A DNA stretch of 64,000 nucleotides from Lachnospiraceae bacterium AD3010 (lineage in GTDB: Bacteria > Bacillota > Clostridia > Lachnospirales > Lachnospiraceae). The notes below the pieces were generated by a model. It was not told the origin of the DNA. It ran no database searches and worked only from the letters and a program-made list of their open reading frames with translations. The position numbers and the translations under genes are program-made. Positions 35,753-45,476 of the stretch are shown one piece after another (the stretch's first letter is position 1; each line of letters opens with the position of its first letter). The stretch spans positions 22,997-86,996 of the forward strand of contig JHWU01000017.1 of NCBI GenBank assembly GCA_000622025.1. Direction: 5' to 3'.

Positions 35753-38233
35753 TTGGATCGTTACGAGTATAATGTGCGGCTGGAACAGATAAGGTCGCTG
35801 GCACAAAACCACGAATTTCATGAGGCTCTTTTGAAGGCTGACGCCATTGACTGGAGAAAAGTCAGGAGCGTAAGGACCCTAAGTCTCATAAGCGAAATAT
35901 ACAAGGTAAACAGAAGGTATGAAGAAGCAAGGGATATCCTGCTGATGGCGGATGCAAGATGTCCCAATGCCAGATCTATTATCTATGCGCTCTGCGAACT
36001 CTCCATAAAAATGGGGGATCTGACGAATTCCGTCGGTTATCTTAAAGAATATATGCAGCTGGCTCCGCAGGACCCAAGCACCTTTGTACTGCAGTACAAG
36101 TTTTATGATTTCACAAAGGTAGGTATCGGTCAGAGGATCGAGATACTGGAACAGCTAAAAAATGTGGATTATCAGGAAAGATGGGGCTTTGAGCTGGCGA
36201 AGCTTTACGCTGAAGCCGGTGAAAAGGAAAAGTGTGTCGCGGAATGTGACAGACTGATACTGTGGTTCGGACATGGCAGGTATGTTACTGAGGCTATGAA
36301 GCTGAAAATGCAGTATGAAGATCTGACGCCGGAGCAGCAGCACAAGTTTGATCATAGAGACGGCTTAGAGATGCTGGCGGCTGCAGAGGATATTTCAGAG
36401 AAAAGGGATGAAGAAAAGGAAGAGGAGGAAGAAGAAGAAATACCTTCCGAGCCTCTTTCTATTGAGATCACCAATATCCAGCCCTCAAATCAGCCTACAA
36501 ACCGCATCCCGGACAGGGAAGTGAATGAGAGACTTGGAGTCGATGAGATAAAGGAACCCTCCGTCAATCTGGACAAATACAGCACCATGAATCTTCAGGC
36601 CGAGCTGAAAAAGAACATGACGGATCTGGAGAAAAAGACAGGGGAGCCGTTAAGAGAAAAAGAGGTTGCTCTGCCGCCTATGGAGGATATTACTCCGATG
36701 AAGGCGGATACGGATGTCAATGAGATCACAGCGGAGGAGACCGGAGCGGAAGCATTTATTCCGAAGGAGGAGCCTCCCGCAGCAAGAATAAATGCTGAGG
36801 ATGATGATGTTTTTGCGAACAGGAAGCCTCTCAATATCGGAAGTCACAGAACAAGTGATGTAGAGCGGGAATTTGCCAGGATCCTTTCCGAGGATTACGA
36901 CGGGCAGCTGAGCTTAAATATTCCCGACAGTCCCGAGGCTGCCGAAAAGCAGATAACAGGGCAGATAAATATAGATGACATTTTAAGCGGATGGAGCCGC
37001 CAGAAGGAGCAGCATGACAGGAAGAAGCTCGAGGAGGTAAAGAGAAAATCCTTAGAGCAAATTAAAATAGAAACCGAGGAGCCGATGCCCGAAGAGCCAA
37101 AGGCTGAGCCGGAGGAAGAGATTAAGGAAGCAGCACCCGAAAGTCCGAAGGAGGGAATGAGGAGAGAGACCCTCGCGATCACCAGTGACCTTACGGGACT
37201 CTTACGGGAACACAGGGAAAAGGTTAATTCCCGCCTGAAGAAAAAGGAAGAGGCCGGGACGGAGGAAAGTCGTCCGGAGCCGGAGAGAGCACCTGAGAGA
37301 ATACCTGAAAAGGTGAAGCGTCCGGAGCCGGAGGAAGAGATCCCCGTAGAGGATATTCCTGAGGACGAGATCCCCGAGGATGAGATCCCTGAGGAAAGGG
37401 TCCCTCAGGAAAGGAAGAGAGTCCGGAAAGAGCCGGAGGAAAGAAAGAAAAAGTATGTGGCACCGGAACCCCAGCCTGTGCAGGGTTTTGATGATGATGA
37501 AAAGGATATTTTTGCCCAGTTCCTGCCCATGCACGATCTTCCGGATATCATAAGGGACGCTCTTAACCGCATGAGATTAAACGGACGGAGCGGCAATGTC
37601 TTTATCACCGGAAACGAGCAGAGCGCCCGGATCAATCTCGCAAATGCACTTGCCAGAGGCTATATGCACGAGCATCCCGAGGAGTTTGTAGGTAAGGTTG
37701 CGAAAATTCCCGCAGACCTTTTCAATACAAAGAATGTTCCCGATGTGCTTCAGGCACTGGACGGCTGTGCTCTTGTGATCGAGCACGCAGCGGATCTTAA
37801 CGATGCTTCTCTTGAAAATATCCATAAGGTGCTCACCAGGCCGGAAACCTCCATACTGCTGATACTGGAGGAGACAAAGGCCACATACAGGATGCTGGAA
37901 CGTAACCGGAAGAAGGACTGGTTTGACGAGATATTTGATGTAAAGATCGAGATACCGACATACACCAATGATGATCTGGTATTCCATGGCAGAGAATATG
38001 CGCGGGAGCAGGAGTACACCATAGATGATCTGGGGGTACTCGCACTCTACACAAAGATAGATGAGCGGCAGACGGCGGACCACTTTGTTACCATAGACGA
38101 GGTGGAAGAGATCGTGGATGATGCCATAAGGCATGTAAACAGAAAGACACCCGGACACTTTCTGGATGTGGTCGTGGGTAAGCGTTATGATGATGATGAC
38201 ATGATAATCTTGAGGGAGAAGGACTTTATATGA
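35753..38233 (+). CDS. TPR protein with acidic linker and degenerate AAA+ domain
   Basis: About 826 residues. I chose the TTG at 35753 (GGAG seven bases upstream) over an ATG at 35693 with no site. Residues about 1-200 are TPR-like helices (LNRRYEEARDILLMADARC-type repeats); 210-590 is a low-complexity Glu/Pro/Lys linker with EDIPEDEIPEDEIPEE repeats; the last 230 residues look like an AAA+ fold: GNVFITGNEQSARINLANAL in place of Walker A (no GKT), CALVIEHAADL as a Walker B-like strand, and a lid. It probably does not hydrolyse ATP. Its stop overlaps the glgB start (ATGA). Role unknown; perhaps a scaffold for glycogen or polysaccharide enzymes. Confidence 0.8.
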   Translation: MDRYEYNVRLEQIRSLAQNHEFHEALLKADAIDWRKVRSVRTLSLISEIYKVNRRYEEARDILLMADARCPNARSIIYALCELSIKMGDLTNSVGYLKEYMQLAPQDPSTFVLQYKFYDFTKVGIGQRIEILEQLKNVDYQERWGFELAKLYAEAGEKEKCVAECDRLILWFGHGRYVTEAMKLKMQYEDLTPEQQHKFDHRDGLEMLAAAEDISEKRDEEKEEEEEEEIPSEPLSIEITNIQPSNQPTNRIPDREVNERLGVDEIKEPSVNLDKYSTMNLQAELKKNMTDLEKKTGEPLREKEVALPPMEDITPMKADTDVNEITAEETGAEAFIPKEEPPAARINAEDDDVFANRKPLNIGSHRTSDVEREFARILSEDYDGQLSLNIPDSPEAAEKQITGQINIDDILSGWSRQKEQHDRKKLEEVKRKSLEQIKIETEEPMPEEPKAEPEEEIKEAAPESPKEGMRRETLAITSDLTGLLREHREKVNSRLKKKEEAGTEESRPEPERAPERIPEKVKRPEPEEEIPVEDIPEDEIPEDEIPEERVPQERKRVRKEPEERKKKYVAPEPQPVQGFDDDEKDIFAQFLPMHDLPDIIRDALNRMRLNGRSGNVFITGNEQSARINLANALARGYMHEHPEEFVGKVAKIPADLFNTKNVPDVLQALDGCALVIEHAADLNDASLENIHKVLTRPETSILLILEETKATYRMLERNRKKDWFDEIFDVKIEIPTYTNDDLVFHGREYAREQEYTIDDLGVLALYTKIDERQTADHFVTIDEVEEIVDDAIRHVNRKTPGHFLDVVVGKRYDDDDMIILREKDFI

Positions 38234-40143
38234 GGGAAAAAGTATTTATTTCAGAAGATGATCAATACCTTTTCGGAAAAGGGACTCACTACAGGATCTA
38301 TTCCAAGCTCGGTGCACATGCCAGTACGGAGAATGGAAAGGACGGTTTCTTCTTTGCAGTGTGGGCACCCCATGCAAGGGCAGTACACGTAGTGGGGGAA
38401 TTCAATAACTGGGATACAACTGCAGATCCGATGGAGAAACTTGAGGGCGTAGGGATATGGCAGAAGTTCATACCCGGTGTGGAAAGCGGCCAGCTCTACA
38501 AGTTTTTCATAGAAAAAGCCAATGGAAGTACTATTTATAAGGCAGACCCCTTTGCCTCCTATGCAGAGCTCAGACCCGGAACCGCTTCCAGAACCTTTAT
38601 TTCCGGGAAAAACGGAAAGCCCTACAAATGGGGGGACGGCAAATGGATGAAGGAGAGGGAGAAAAAGGACATGAACCGTGAACCTATGGCGATCTATGAG
38701 TGCCATATGGGTTCCTGGATGAGGCATCCCACCGAAGAAAATGACGGATTCTACAGCTACAGGGAATTTGCCGACAGGCTTACGGAATATCTGAAGGAGA
38801 TGAAGTATACCCATGTGGAGCTTATGGGGATCGCAGAACATCCCTTTGATGGCTCCTGGGGATATCAGGTGACCGGATATTATGCTCCTACCTCCCGTTA
38901 CGGGGATCCCGATGATTTCAGGTATCTGGTGGATAAGCTCCACAAAAATAAAGTGGGAGTCATACTTGACTGGGTTCCGGCTCATTTCCCGAGAGATGAG
39001 CATGGCCTCGCCAATTTTGACGGAGAGCCCCTATTCGAATATTCGGATCCCAGAAAGGGAGAGCATCCCGACTGGGGAACAAAGATATTCAATTACGGAA
39101 AGAGCGAGGTCAGCAATTTCCTTATTGCCAATGCGGCATACTGGGTAGAGGAATTCCATATTGACGGGCTGAGGGTAGATGCGGTTGCATCTATGCTTTA
39201 TCTGGATTACGGAAAGCGTGACGGTGAATGGGTCGCAAATAAGTACGGAGGGAACAAGAACCTGGAGGCGATCGAGTTCTTTAAACATCTGAACTCCGTG
39301 ATACTCGGCGCCAATAAGGGAGTTATGATGATCGCTGAGGAATCTACGGCCTGGCCGAAGGTAACTGCAAGGCCGGAGGACGACGGTCTCGGCTTCTCCT
39401 TCAAGTGGAATATGGGATGGATGCATGACTTCTGCGACTATATGAAGCTGGATCCATATTTCAGGAGAAATAATCACTACAAGATGACCTTCGCTATGAG
39501 CTATAATTCCGCAGAGAATTATATCCTGGTGCTGTCCCACGACGAGGTGGTTCACTTAAAGTGCTCAATGCTGAATAAGATGCCGGGAAGTCCTCAGGAA
39601 AAGTTTGCTAATCTCAGGGCGGGCTACGCATTTATGATGACACACAGCGGAAAGAAGCTTCTGTTCATGGGTCAGGAATTCGGACAGGAGAGGGAATGGA
39701 GCGAGGAAAGAGAGATCGACTGGTTCCTTCTGGATGATGCGAACCATGCTGCGCTTCAGGCATATTCAAAGGAGCTTTTGAAGATGTACAGGGAGTACAG
39801 CGCTCTCTGGGAGCTGGATAATGACAGCAGAGGCTTCCAGTGGATAAATGCCGATGATACGGATAAGAGCCTTTACTCATATATCCGAATGAATTCCAGG
39901 GGGAAGGATAATCTGGCGGTGGTGGTCAATTTTACCCCGATCGAAAGGGATGACTATCGTATGGGTCTTCCGAAAGAGGCGAAATGCACACTGGTATTGA
40001 ACAGTGATGAGATCCGCTTTGGCGGCACGGGTGCAAAGGTAAGTAAGACGGTGAAGGCTGAAAAGATCGAGTGGGATAATCAGCCGTATTCCATAGGCTT
40101 CACTCTTCCACCCTTTGGAGCAGTTGTATATAAATTTGACTGA
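38230..40143 (+). CDS. glgB: 1,4-alpha-glucan branching enzyme
   Basis: GlgB makes alpha-1,6 branches in glycogen. N-terminal CBM48 (FFAVWAPHARAVHVVGEFNN) then a GH13 barrel with nucleophile D317 (GLRVDAVASM), acid/base E370 (MIAEESTAWP) and D438 (LSHDEVVH), then a C-terminal beta domain. 637 residues is normal. No other glycogen gene is adjacent; instead it is coupled by a 4-base overlap to the TPR/pseudo-AAA gene, an unusual partner. Confidence 0.97.
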   Translation: MREKVFISEDDQYLFGKGTHYRIYSKLGAHASTENGKDGFFFAVWAPHARAVHVVGEFNNWDTTADPMEKLEGVGIWQKFIPGVESGQLYKFFIEKANGSTIYKADPFASYAELRPGTASRTFISGKNGKPYKWGDGKWMKEREKKDMNREPMAIYECHMGSWMRHPTEENDGFYSYREFADRLTEYLKEMKYTHVELMGIAEHPFDGSWGYQVTGYYAPTSRYGDPDDFRYLVDKLHKNKVGVILDWVPAHFPRDEHGLANFDGEPLFEYSDPRKGEHPDWGTKIFNYGKSEVSNFLIANAAYWVEEFHIDGLRVDAVASMLYLDYGKRDGEWVANKYGGNKNLEAIEFFKHLNSVILGANKGVMMIAEESTAWPKVTARPEDDGLGFSFKWNMGWMHDFCDYMKLDPYFRRNNHYKMTFAMSYNSAENYILVLSHDEVVHLKCSMLNKMPGSPQEKFANLRAGYAFMMTHSGKKLLFMGQEFGQEREWSEEREIDWFLLDDANHAALQAYSKELLKMYREYSALWELDNDSRGFQWINADDTDKSLYSYIRMNSRGKDNLAVVVNFTPIERDDYRMGLPKEAKCTLVLNSDEIRFGGTGAKVSKTVKAEKIEWDNQPYSIGFTLPPFGAVVYKFD

Positions 40144-40159
40144 TTTCTAAGGCGCAGAC

Positions 40160-40186
40160 TAAAGAATTTTAAAAAACAGCCGATAT
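40160..40186 (+). promoter_or_regulatory. Sigma-28 (flagellar) promoter
   Basis: TAAA (40160-40163), a 15-base spacer and GCCGATAT (40179-40186) match the sigma-28/SigD consensus TAAA-N15-GCCGATAA at all but the final base. It drives the gene at 40250 and possibly the DUF6240-flagellin-FliS genes beyond the intervening terminator. Confidence 0.85.
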
Positions 40187-40249
40187 TATAGTTGTAAGAT
40201 GTACAGTTTGTTTTCTGTGTCTTAATTTTCAGGGAAAGGAGGCGGCCAG

Positions 40250-40696
40250 ATGTCTATGAGAGTTAATTCTTCGGTACCAAGCTTTTATGATGCCGGCAGA
40301 GTCGATGATCCTCAGCGGAATTTAAGGGTAAACCCGGTAGAAAAGGTTAATCCCGTTGAAGAAGCAAAGGGCATAAGCTCATTAACAAAGCAGTATGAGC
40401 TCGAAGAGCTTCGGAGAGAAAACCGCGGAGTGGTACAGACCAGGGTTTCTCCCGAGAATTCATTCCAGAAGGCAATGGTCACAGATAACTCCTTTGCCTT
40501 TGAAAGGATGGCGGGAAAGCTCCTTGACAAGCTTCCGAATATCCTTAAGGATATGCAGGATCTGCCTGTGGAAAGCGCATTTACAGAACAGCTTGCGGAA
40601 AAGGAAGCAGCTCCTGCAAAGGTGGTCATCACCGAGGACGGCAGGATAAGGGGACAGCTTCCGGAGGCGCCGGAACAGGAAGACATCAAGCTTTGA
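40250..40696 (+). CDS. Small uncharacterised protein in the flagellar cluster
   Basis: 148 residues, soluble, start MSMRVNSSVPSFYDAGRVDD, helical middle (SSLTKQYELEELRRENRG), and a region FERMAGKLLDKLPNILKDMQ before an acidic tail ending EDIKL. AGGAGG precedes the ATG. The sigma-28 promoter places it in the late flagellar regulon. I do not recognise the family; an anti-sigma or FlgN/FlxA-like small flagellar protein is possible but not shown. Confidence 0.7.
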   Translation: MSMRVNSSVPSFYDAGRVDDPQRNLRVNPVEKVNPVEEAKGISSLTKQYELEELRRENRGVVQTRVSPENSFQKAMVTDNSFAFERMAGKLLDKLPNILKDMQDLPVESAFTEQLAEKEAAPAKVVITEDGRIRGQLPEAPEQEDIKL

Positions 40697-40722
40697 GCTT
40701 AAAATTATATACGGATCATCAG

Positions 40723-40753
40723 GAACCGTCACAAAGGTGGCGGTTCTTTTTTT
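40723..40753 (+). terminator. Strong terminator after the sigma-28 gene
   Basis: GAACCGTCAC and GTGGCGGTTC pair (one G-U/mismatch) around AAAG and are followed by T7. It separates the small gene from DUF6240. Confidence 0.9.
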
Positions 40754-40767
40754 ATCCTTCTTCTATG

Positions 40768-40842
40768 TCATTCTGAGGGCGCAGCCCGAAGAATCTTTGT
40801 AAGCAAAAGGGAAAGATCCTTCGCTTCGCTCAGGATGACAAG
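40768..40842. repeat. Dispersed repeat, inverted pair
   Basis: A direct copy GTCATTCTGAGGGCGCAGCC then CGAAGAATCTT is followed after 15 bases by an inverted copy AAGATCCTTCGCTTCGCTCA then GGATGAC. Together they can fold into one hairpin of about 75 bases, showing the complete two-sided form of this repeat family. Confidence 0.85.
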
Positions 40843-40864
40843 GATGAACGGCAGCTATTTTTTC

Positions 40865-40917
40865 ACTGTTTCACTTCAGAAAATCCGGGAAACAACCGAA
40901 ATAACGAGTGAAACAGT
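40865..40917. repeat. Inverted repeat made of split parS half-sites
   Basis: ACTGTTTCACT (40865-40875) and AGTGAAACAGT (40907-40917) pair perfectly over 11 bp with 31 bases between; the arms contain TGTTTCAC and GTGAAACA. Directly downstream TTCACGGGTGAA (40921-40932) is a parS-like palindrome with two added central bases. This is in the 5' region of the DUF6240 gene. Confidence 0.6.
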
Positions 40918-40995
40918 ATTCACGGGTGAAATGCCCGGGCGGCGAAGGGATCTCGCCGCAGGTACATAAGGTGCAGGGACGCATCAAGAAAACAG

Positions 40996-43900
40996 ATGCA
41001 TATCAGCTTTCAGACAGAAACCCAATCCACTGTAAAGGATAATAACAGGATCGCTCAGAATTCCCGTATGTTGAAGGCATACGGAACAGATGATGCCGGA
41101 AGAACTTCGGACGCCGGCATTGTAATGGATATCGGAGAAGGGAAGAATGCAGCCCACGGCTTCAAGGGCATTGGGAAGCAAAAGGGAATAAAGGGAGAAA
41201 AGAATAATGTCATTGATGACATAAATTCCTTTGATGCGAAGAATGCGCATAATTATATGGCTGTTATGTCAAATACTATGTCGGATAAGGATTTCCAGGC
41301 CTTGAAAGAGGAGGGCTATCATCCCGGACGTATGAGCAATGCAGAAGCTGTTACGGGCCTCGACAGGATAAAGGTGATTCTGGCGGAGTCCGGTGTTAAT
41401 GTGGCGGGCTATACGGATACTGTTGACAGGGAGACGGCGGCAAAGATCACCGGCAGCGTGGCGGCGGCAAATGCCATTACGGACAGTACACCCGTTAGCA
41501 GTGAGCTTATGAAGGATGAAGAAGCGTTAAAGGATTTCATTGCAACGGGACTTGAAAATGCGGATCTTCCCGCGACCGATGTAAATATAAGGGACGCCGT
41601 AAATGCCTTTAATACAGCGGCAAAGACGAAAATGCCGGATCAGGGGAGCATGGAGTACCTGCTTTCAAACGGAGCAGAGCCCACTGTGGAGAATGTGTAT
41701 ATGGCAGAGCATTCCGGTTCGGGAGAGGGTTCCGGAGGCGCGAAGGGCTATTTCAATAACGAGGGTACCGGATATCTGGCAGAGATCGCAGAAAGCGATG
41801 ATCTGAAGGCACTCTCCGACAGCATAGACAGCATAATTGAGGAGTCCGGCCTTACAGCGGATGCTTCAATAAAGGAGGATGCGGAATATCTGATAAAGTC
41901 GGGCTTTGCCTTAAACAGCGAAACCCTTAATCTGTATGAGGATCTTAAGAATCTCTCCTTCCCTCTTAAGGCCGGGGATCTGATGCAGGAGATCAGCGAT
42001 GCCCTGACACGTGGAGAGAGCGCAGGAAATGCGTATCTTATAAAGGGCTATAACAGGATAAAGAGCGAGAGAGTCTTAAACGAGACCAGACTGCGGATGA
42101 ATACCGAGGCAAACAGGTCTCTGGAAGCCGATAACGGCTTTACTCTCGATACGGAAGAGCTTTCGGAAAAGGTTGATGAGCTCAAAGTAAAGGAGCGTGC
42201 CTTTTACCGCGCCCTGTTTATGAAGGACGGCGGGGATAATCCGCTGTCAGTCGAAGAAAGCATAAGTCTTGCGGAAGAAACGGTAATAAAAACCGCTGAA
42301 ATAAGGAACATGCCGGCAGCGGTAATAGGCAGCTTTTCCTCAGCAGAAGCCTTTAGTGTTAATGATGTTTATGAAGCAGGAAACCAGCTTAAGCTTAAGT
42401 TTGAGGCGGCCGGACAGACATATGAAGCGGTGGGAACGGAGGTCAGGACAGATCTCGGCGACCGCATAGGAGATGCTTTCCGTAATGCGGGAGAGCTGCT
42501 GCATGAGCTTGGTATTAAGGAAACGGAAGAAAACCTAAGGGCAGTAAGGATCCTCGGCTACAACAGCATGGAGATCACCGAAGAAAATATTGCGGACGTG
42601 AAAAATGCCGATCAGACCGTGAGGACTTTAATAAACCGTCTCACCGGGGCAGCAGCGGTTTCCCTGATAAGAGAGGGTATCAACCCCTTAAAGACCGATA
42701 TGCAGGAGCTTATTAACAGGATCTCCGACATACAGGGGCTTGACGGAGAAAACGAGAAATTCAGCGAGTATCTGTTTAAGCTTGAAAGAAATAATGAGAT
42801 CTCCGATGATGAAGCGGAGTCCTATATCGGGATCTTCAGGCTTTTGCGGCAGATCGAGAACAGTGACGGGGCGGTTATCGGATCTCTTGTACAGAGCGGG
42901 AAGGAGCTTTCACTAAAGAATCTTCTGACCGAGCTTCGGATAAGAGGCAGGGGTCATATGGATTTCAGCGTAAATGATGAGTTTGGAGGGCTGACGGCTT
43001 CCGAGGATGCATCCCGGAATCTGAAGATCGACGCCCAGATCAAAACCGCCTTCCGCAATGAGGGAGACGAGAGACAGGAAAAACAGTATCAGGAAAACCT
43101 GGCTCACGAGCTTTATGACAGCCTGTCACCGGAAAAGCTTAAAGATATTCCGGTGTCTGATGAAAATACGACTCTCGAAGATATTCTGGATATGGTTAGA
43201 AGCAGCGGATCTTCAGAAAATGACCGTAAGGAGGAAAACGCTGCTGCAGGGAACAGTCTCGCCCCGGAGGAAGAACTTACTGCTCTTGAAGCGGAGGAAA
43301 TAAGAGCCGCTGCGGAAAAGGACGATAAGGTCTATGAAATGCTCCTCCGTTACGGACAGGAGATAACCCCTGAAAACGTACTCGCAATGGATTCGCTGAT
43401 GAATAACAGGGGAGCGTTCTTTTCAGGGCTTATGAACATGCTCGGTGAGAATGTAAGGGAAAGCCTGAAAAACCGCTCGGAAAAGCTTCTGGAAAAGATG
43501 GACGATGACAGCGAAGAGACCGGAGATACAGGGGACGCTGTTAAGGAGGAATACGCTGAAATGGCGGAGGAGATAGAGAGCCTTATAAGAGAAGCCTCGG
43601 TCAACGCGGAAAGGTATGTGGATCTGAAGAGCCTTCAGAGCCTTAACCGTAGGCTTACTGTTGCAAAGGCCCTGTCCCGGGAAGAGAATTATGAGATCCC
43701 TGTGGAAGCGGATGGACAGATGATATCCGTAAACTTAAAGATCGTAAGGGGAACAGGGGAATCAAAGGCTGCCGTATCCTTTGACACAGAGGAACTTGGG
43801 CAGGTTTATGCGGAATTCACATTATTAGAAGATGCGGTAAAGGGGATCGTGTCCTCTTTTGATGAGGAAGGAAGTGCGCGTTTACAAGCGGTTTCAGAGG

Positions 43901-44154
43901 GATTTTTCAAGGCGCTGGATGATGCGGGGATAAAGAGGGAAGGGATATTTTTTGAAAAGTCTTTGTCCCGGGATATTAACAGAATCCCGGAAACTGCCGA
44001 TATAGATTCCATAAGAAACAGAAATCAGGCTCCGTCAGGGACAGACGGAGTATCAGGCGGGTCAGAGAGCATGGATGCCGGAAATAGCCCCGCTGTTTTA
44101 TACAGGACAGCGAAGATATTTTTAACGGAGGTATTCTATGCACATCAACAGTAA
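40996..44154 (+). CDS. DUF6240 family protein, FliK-like
   Basis: 1052 residues, soluble and helical, acidic. It resembles DUF6240 proteins that Lachnospiraceae encode next to flagellin, as I remember them. Several segments repeat a pattern 'YLLSNGAEPTVENVYMA', 'YLIKSGFALNSETLNLYEDL', 'LLRYGQEITPENVLAMDSL', i.e. 'L-x(2,3)-G-x(2)-(I/P)-x-x-E-N-(V/L)', suggesting repeated small modules. The end (VSFDTEELGQVYAEFTLLED, then ARLQAVSEGFFKALDDAGIK) looks like the C-terminal domain of hook-length control protein FliK. I infer a FliK-related role in flagellar assembly. The stop overlaps the flagellin start by 17 bases. Confidence 0.75.
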   Translation: MHISFQTETQSTVKDNNRIAQNSRMLKAYGTDDAGRTSDAGIVMDIGEGKNAAHGFKGIGKQKGIKGEKNNVIDDINSFDAKNAHNYMAVMSNTMSDKDFQALKEEGYHPGRMSNAEAVTGLDRIKVILAESGVNVAGYTDTVDRETAAKITGSVAAANAITDSTPVSSELMKDEEALKDFIATGLENADLPATDVNIRDAVNAFNTAAKTKMPDQGSMEYLLSNGAEPTVENVYMAEHSGSGEGSGGAKGYFNNEGTGYLAEIAESDDLKALSDSIDSIIEESGLTADASIKEDAEYLIKSGFALNSETLNLYEDLKNLSFPLKAGDLMQEISDALTRGESAGNAYLIKGYNRIKSERVLNETRLRMNTEANRSLEADNGFTLDTEELSEKVDELKVKERAFYRALFMKDGGDNPLSVEESISLAEETVIKTAEIRNMPAAVIGSFSSAEAFSVNDVYEAGNQLKLKFEAAGQTYEAVGTEVRTDLGDRIGDAFRNAGELLHELGIKETEENLRAVRILGYNSMEITEENIADVKNADQTVRTLINRLTGAAAVSLIREGINPLKTDMQELINRISDIQGLDGENEKFSEYLFKLERNNEISDDEAESYIGIFRLLRQIENSDGAVIGSLVQSGKELSLKNLLTELRIRGRGHMDFSVNDEFGGLTASEDASRNLKIDAQIKTAFRNEGDERQEKQYQENLAHELYDSLSPEKLKDIPVSDENTTLEDILDMVRSSGSSENDRKEENAAAGNSLAPEEELTALEAEEIRAAAEKDDKVYEMLLRYGQEITPENVLAMDSLMNNRGAFFSGLMNMLGENVRESLKNRSEKLLEKMDDDSEETGDTGDAVKEEYAEMAEEIESLIREASVNAERYVDLKSLQSLNRRLTVAKALSREENYEIPVEADGQMISVNLKIVRGTGESKAAVSFDTEELGQVYAEFTLLEDAVKGIVSSFDEEGSARLQAVSEGFFKALDDAGIKREGIFFEKSLSRDINRIPETADIDSIRNRNQAPSGTDGVSGGSESMDAGNSPAVLYRTAKIFLTEVFYAHQQ

Positions 44155-45454
44155 TCTCACATCCATCATCACCAATAATGTTCTTTTAAGAAATGAATCC
44201 GCATTTTCATTATCTACGGGAAAGCTGTCATCGGGCTACAAGATCAATACCGCGGGAGACGATCCCACGGGCTATGCCATATCAGGCAGGATGCGTCAGC
44301 AGCTTGCGGCGCTTGAAAGAGCCGACGTAAACGCAACGACTGGGAAATCCGTTCTGGAAACCGCAGACGGAGCCTTAAACGAAGTAAATGATATGCTGCA
44401 GAGACTGAACGAGCTTGCCATAAAGGCAAGTAACGGTACTATGTCTGCCAGCGACCGCGCGGATATTCAGCAGGAGGTGGATCAGCTGACCGAAGAGATC
44501 CAGAGGATATCGGAGCAGATAGAGCTTAACGGACAGAAGCTTCTCGACGGTCATCTTGAGAATCATGGATACTGTGAGAATAACAAGAATGTTCAGGTGG
44601 AAGAGTATAACGACAAGATGAAGGCCGGGAAATACGAGGTTACACTTAACGAGACCTTTGATTTCGATAATCATAGCCTGACGGTAACGGCAACGGTTAA
44701 GAATGCTTCCGGCCAGACGGTAATGGACGTGAATCTTGAAGGGATGACCTATCCCAAGTATCTGGATTCCGAGCTTAACAGCAAGGACAGCCTGGATCCT
44801 AATAAAAATTATGACGGAACCTGGATCTCCGAGGGAGCTTACGGAAGAGAAGGCGAGGATAAAAAGCAGGGTGGATTCGTAAAGATCTGCAGCGACGGGA
44901 CACAGTATCTGACTCTCAGAGGCGATAACGGAGAGGAATTAAATCTGCGTCTTGATAAAGTGCTGACAGGCCCGACATTAAGCAAGGATACAGATGGAAA
45001 CAGATATACTAAGTATAACAATATAACCGATGAGAAACTGAACTTTACCCTTACAGGACAGGGGGCCATGGATCTGCATATCGGAGCCAATGAGGAAGAG
45101 GTGGTGGAGTGCTCTCTTCCGAGGATCTCACTGGAGAGACTGGATATCGACAATCTCCGCATGACCACCAAGGCCAGCGCCCAGCAGAGTATAGACCGGG
45201 TGTCTTACGCACTGAAGTACGTGTCCGCCTCCAGAGCTCAGATCGGTGCCTATACCAATCGTGTGGAGCACAGCATAAGCTATCTCGCAGCCTCGAATGA
45301 AAACTTAAGCAGCGCTATGAGCCGCATACAGGATACGGATATGGCCGAGGAAATGACAAATTATGCAAGTCAGCAGATCCTTGTTCAGGCAGCCACATCG
45401 ATGCTCGCCCAGGCAAATCAGGCACCGCAGCAGGCACTGCAGCTTATACAGTAA
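44138..45454 (+). CDS. Flagellin
   Basis: 438 residues. The conserved N-terminal D0/D1 region has LSTGKLSSGYKINTAGDDPT and GYAISGRMRQQ, and the C-terminal D1/D0 region has ASRAQIGAYTNRVEHSISYL and QQILVQAATSMLAQANQAPQ, ending QALQLIQ. The central 150-350 variable part is unrelated to the common D2/D3 folds I know. TTTAACGGAGG lies before the ATG. Exported by the flagellar type III system and polymerised with the help of FliS encoded next. Confidence 0.96.
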   Translation: MHINSNLTSIITNNVLLRNESAFSLSTGKLSSGYKINTAGDDPTGYAISGRMRQQLAALERADVNATTGKSVLETADGALNEVNDMLQRLNELAIKASNGTMSASDRADIQQEVDQLTEEIQRISEQIELNGQKLLDGHLENHGYCENNKNVQVEEYNDKMKAGKYEVTLNETFDFDNHSLTVTATVKNASGQTVMDVNLEGMTYPKYLDSELNSKDSLDPNKNYDGTWISEGAYGREGEDKKQGGFVKICSDGTQYLTLRGDNGEELNLRLDKVLTGPTLSKDTDGNRYTKYNNITDEKLNFTLTGQGAMDLHIGANEEEVVECSLPRISLERLDIDNLRMTTKASAQQSIDRVSYALKYVSASRAQIGAYTNRVEHSISYLAASNENLSSAMSRIQDTDMAEEMTNYASQQILVQAATSMLAQANQAPQQALQLIQ

Positions 45455-45476
45455 GAGAAGAATCGGGAGGCAATAG

